Assembly: GCA_023663145.1 (NCBI GenBank)
Contig: JAMPHZ010000011.1
Location: forward strand, 1 to 64,000
DNA from: Odoribacter sp.
Lineage (GTDB): Bacteria; Bacteroidota; Bacteroidia; Bacteroidales; Muribaculaceae
DNA length: 64,000 nt
Direction: 5' to 3'
Of the stretch, positions 63,386 through 64,000 are shown piece after piece (positions within the stretch are counted from its first letter, which is position 1; every line of letters starts with the position of its first letter). The position numbers were made by a program, and so were the translations under genes. The notes under the pieces were generated by a model, which did no database searches, was not told where the DNA came from, and saw nothing but the letters and a program-made list of their open reading frames with translations.

Positions 63386-64000
63386 TATTGTTTTTTTGCT
63401 ATACGGAAAATAGTGCCCTCGATTAGAGATACGTATACGTCGCCGGTAGTGGGGTCAATGTCAATACCGTTGATTTCGCTGACACCTAAAGGAAGGCTCC
63501 ATAATACTTTCTGTTCAGCCGGATCAATAGCTGTGACTATGCCGCGGCGTGAACCGGCGTATACCACTCCCTGAGTCTCGGCTACTATGCACGGGGCGTG
63601 TTCGTAACCGAGCCCCATGTCCACTGTCCATAATTCCTTGAAGTCCGGAACAGTTGCATCTATGGCCACCAACTCTCCATCCATAGTTTTGGCATAAATG
63701 CGGCTGAAGTCTTCACTGTGGCCGAGTGATTCGCGGTAGCGGTGACTGTTGTCGCGCCAAAGTTGCTTGCCGGTAGCGCGGTCTATAGCTGTCATGTAGC
63801 GGTCAGGTGCCACTATATAAACTCGTTCGCCGGAAATAACCGGAACAACGTTGCCTGGGCCGAGCATATTGGCTTTTTTACCGTTGTTCCATACCCAACG
63901 CAGTTTACCGCTGCGGAGGTCAAGGCATCGTAGATTGGTATCCCAGGCACCGAAAATAAGATCATCGCCATCAATCGCAGGTGCTGCCTGGCAATAGTTG
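63385..64000 (-). CDS. PQQ-type beta-propeller protein, N-terminal part outside the window
   Basis: The frame stays open to the window edge: residues before the Met at 63867 read YCQAAPAIDGDDLIFGAW and RCLDLRSGKLRWVWNN, the same repeat type as the rest (AIDRATGKQLW, AIDPAEQKVLW). These WD-like blades with the AxDxxTGxxxW tryptophan-docking motif are typical of PQQ-binding-like or BamB-like propellers. Ends GTIFRIAKKQ. Coupled by one base to the acyl-CoA ligase. The true start is unseen; the protein is probably exported, but no signal is visible here. Confidence 0.82.
   Translation of the reverse strand, partial: NYCQAAPAIDGDDLIFGAWDTNLRCLDLRSGKLRWVWNNGKKANMLGPGNVVPVISGERVYIVAPDRYMTAIDRATGKQLWRDNSHRYRESLGHSEDFSRIYAKTMDGELVAIDATVPDFKELWTVDMGLGYEHAPCIVAETQGVVYAGSRRGIVTAIDPAEQKVLWSLPLGVSEINGIDIDPTTGDVYVSLIEGTIFRIAKKQ

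Noticed and set aside
1..64000. Mobile elements, integrases, CRISPR arrays and toxin-antitoxin pairs
   Set aside because: No transposase, integrase, direct-repeat array or toxin-antitoxin motif was recognised in the translated frames or at repeats.

Overview
The window looks like a chromosomal segment of a gut Bacteroidales bacterium, most likely Muribaculaceae or a close relative. The evidence is the recurrent Bacteroidetes promoter (TTG or TTTG, 18-20 bp, then TAnnTTTGC), weak Shine-Dalgarno sequences, a SusC/SusD outer-membrane pair, a pyrophosphate-dependent phosphofructokinase, an EFR1-type flavodoxin-ferredoxin, the glnS and NfnAB types, and many beta-barrel and lipoprotein genes. The family-level assignment is inference. 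No phage, integrase, insertion sequence or CRISPR array was seen. The content is largely core genome with a few accessory outer-membrane genes and one decayed gene.

Layout. 1-1712: partial tRNA-Glu, an S1-domain CvfB-like protein and rsmG. 1707-5484: a minus-strand glnS, TPR protein, MBL hydrolase operon. 5540-8600: minus-strand ribosomal cluster rplM-rpsI-rpsB-tsf with a structured rplM leader. 8648-11709: mltG, and divergently a DUF2027/Smr protein with an EFR1 ferredoxin. 11730-15687: prmA with a barrel protein, and divergently guaA with a lipoprotein. 15804-19570: PPi-PFK, then a BlaI/M56 signalling pair under two operator-like repeats. 19644-24671: small hypothetical, porin, DUF6155, flavodoxin, reverse rubrerythrin and plsC. 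24779-28819: lipoprotein, and convergently HU/SPOR, nitroreductase, DUF2520, kdsC, maf. 28929-33198: TPR protein, a 58-bp perfect palindrome, then aspS-nif3-like-zinc ribbon. 33310-38811: DUF5106, mnmA, BFN-UVR, nupG-like, rsmE, kdsA. 38940-44262: SusD and SusC, followed by a 528-bp regulatory gap. 44791-49823: barrel protein, tsaD, cinA, nfnA, nfnB, then an acyltransferase remnant and tRNA-Leu. 50219-57515: purH-mreB-mreC-mreD-mrdA-rodA. 57756-64000: barrel protein, tricorn-like protease, acyl-CoA ligase and a partial PQQ-type propeller protein.

How the genes work together. Translation and RNA modification dominate (rplM, rpsI, rpsB, tsf, glnS, aspS, rsmG, rsmE, prmA, mnmA, tsaD, two tRNAs). 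Envelope building is the second theme: the Mre/Rod elongasome, mltG, both kdsA and kdsC of the Kdo branch of LPS, plsC, and a SPOR-domain protein. Redox functions appear as NfnAB, flavodoxin, reverse rubrerythrin, EFR1 and a nitroreductase, which fits an anaerobe with ferredoxin-linked metabolism.

The observations most worth a second look are the BlaI-M56 pair with duplicated ACTAA-N4-TTAGT operators and an unrecognised M56 C-terminal domain, near-leaderless promoters for the HU/SPOR operon and plsC, the three-hairpin rplM leader, the 58-bp palindrome, palindromes upstream of the orphan susC, and the acyltransferase pseudogene. I did not find strong evidence of a wholly new system; the BlaI-M56 module and the HU/SPOR protein are the closest candidates.
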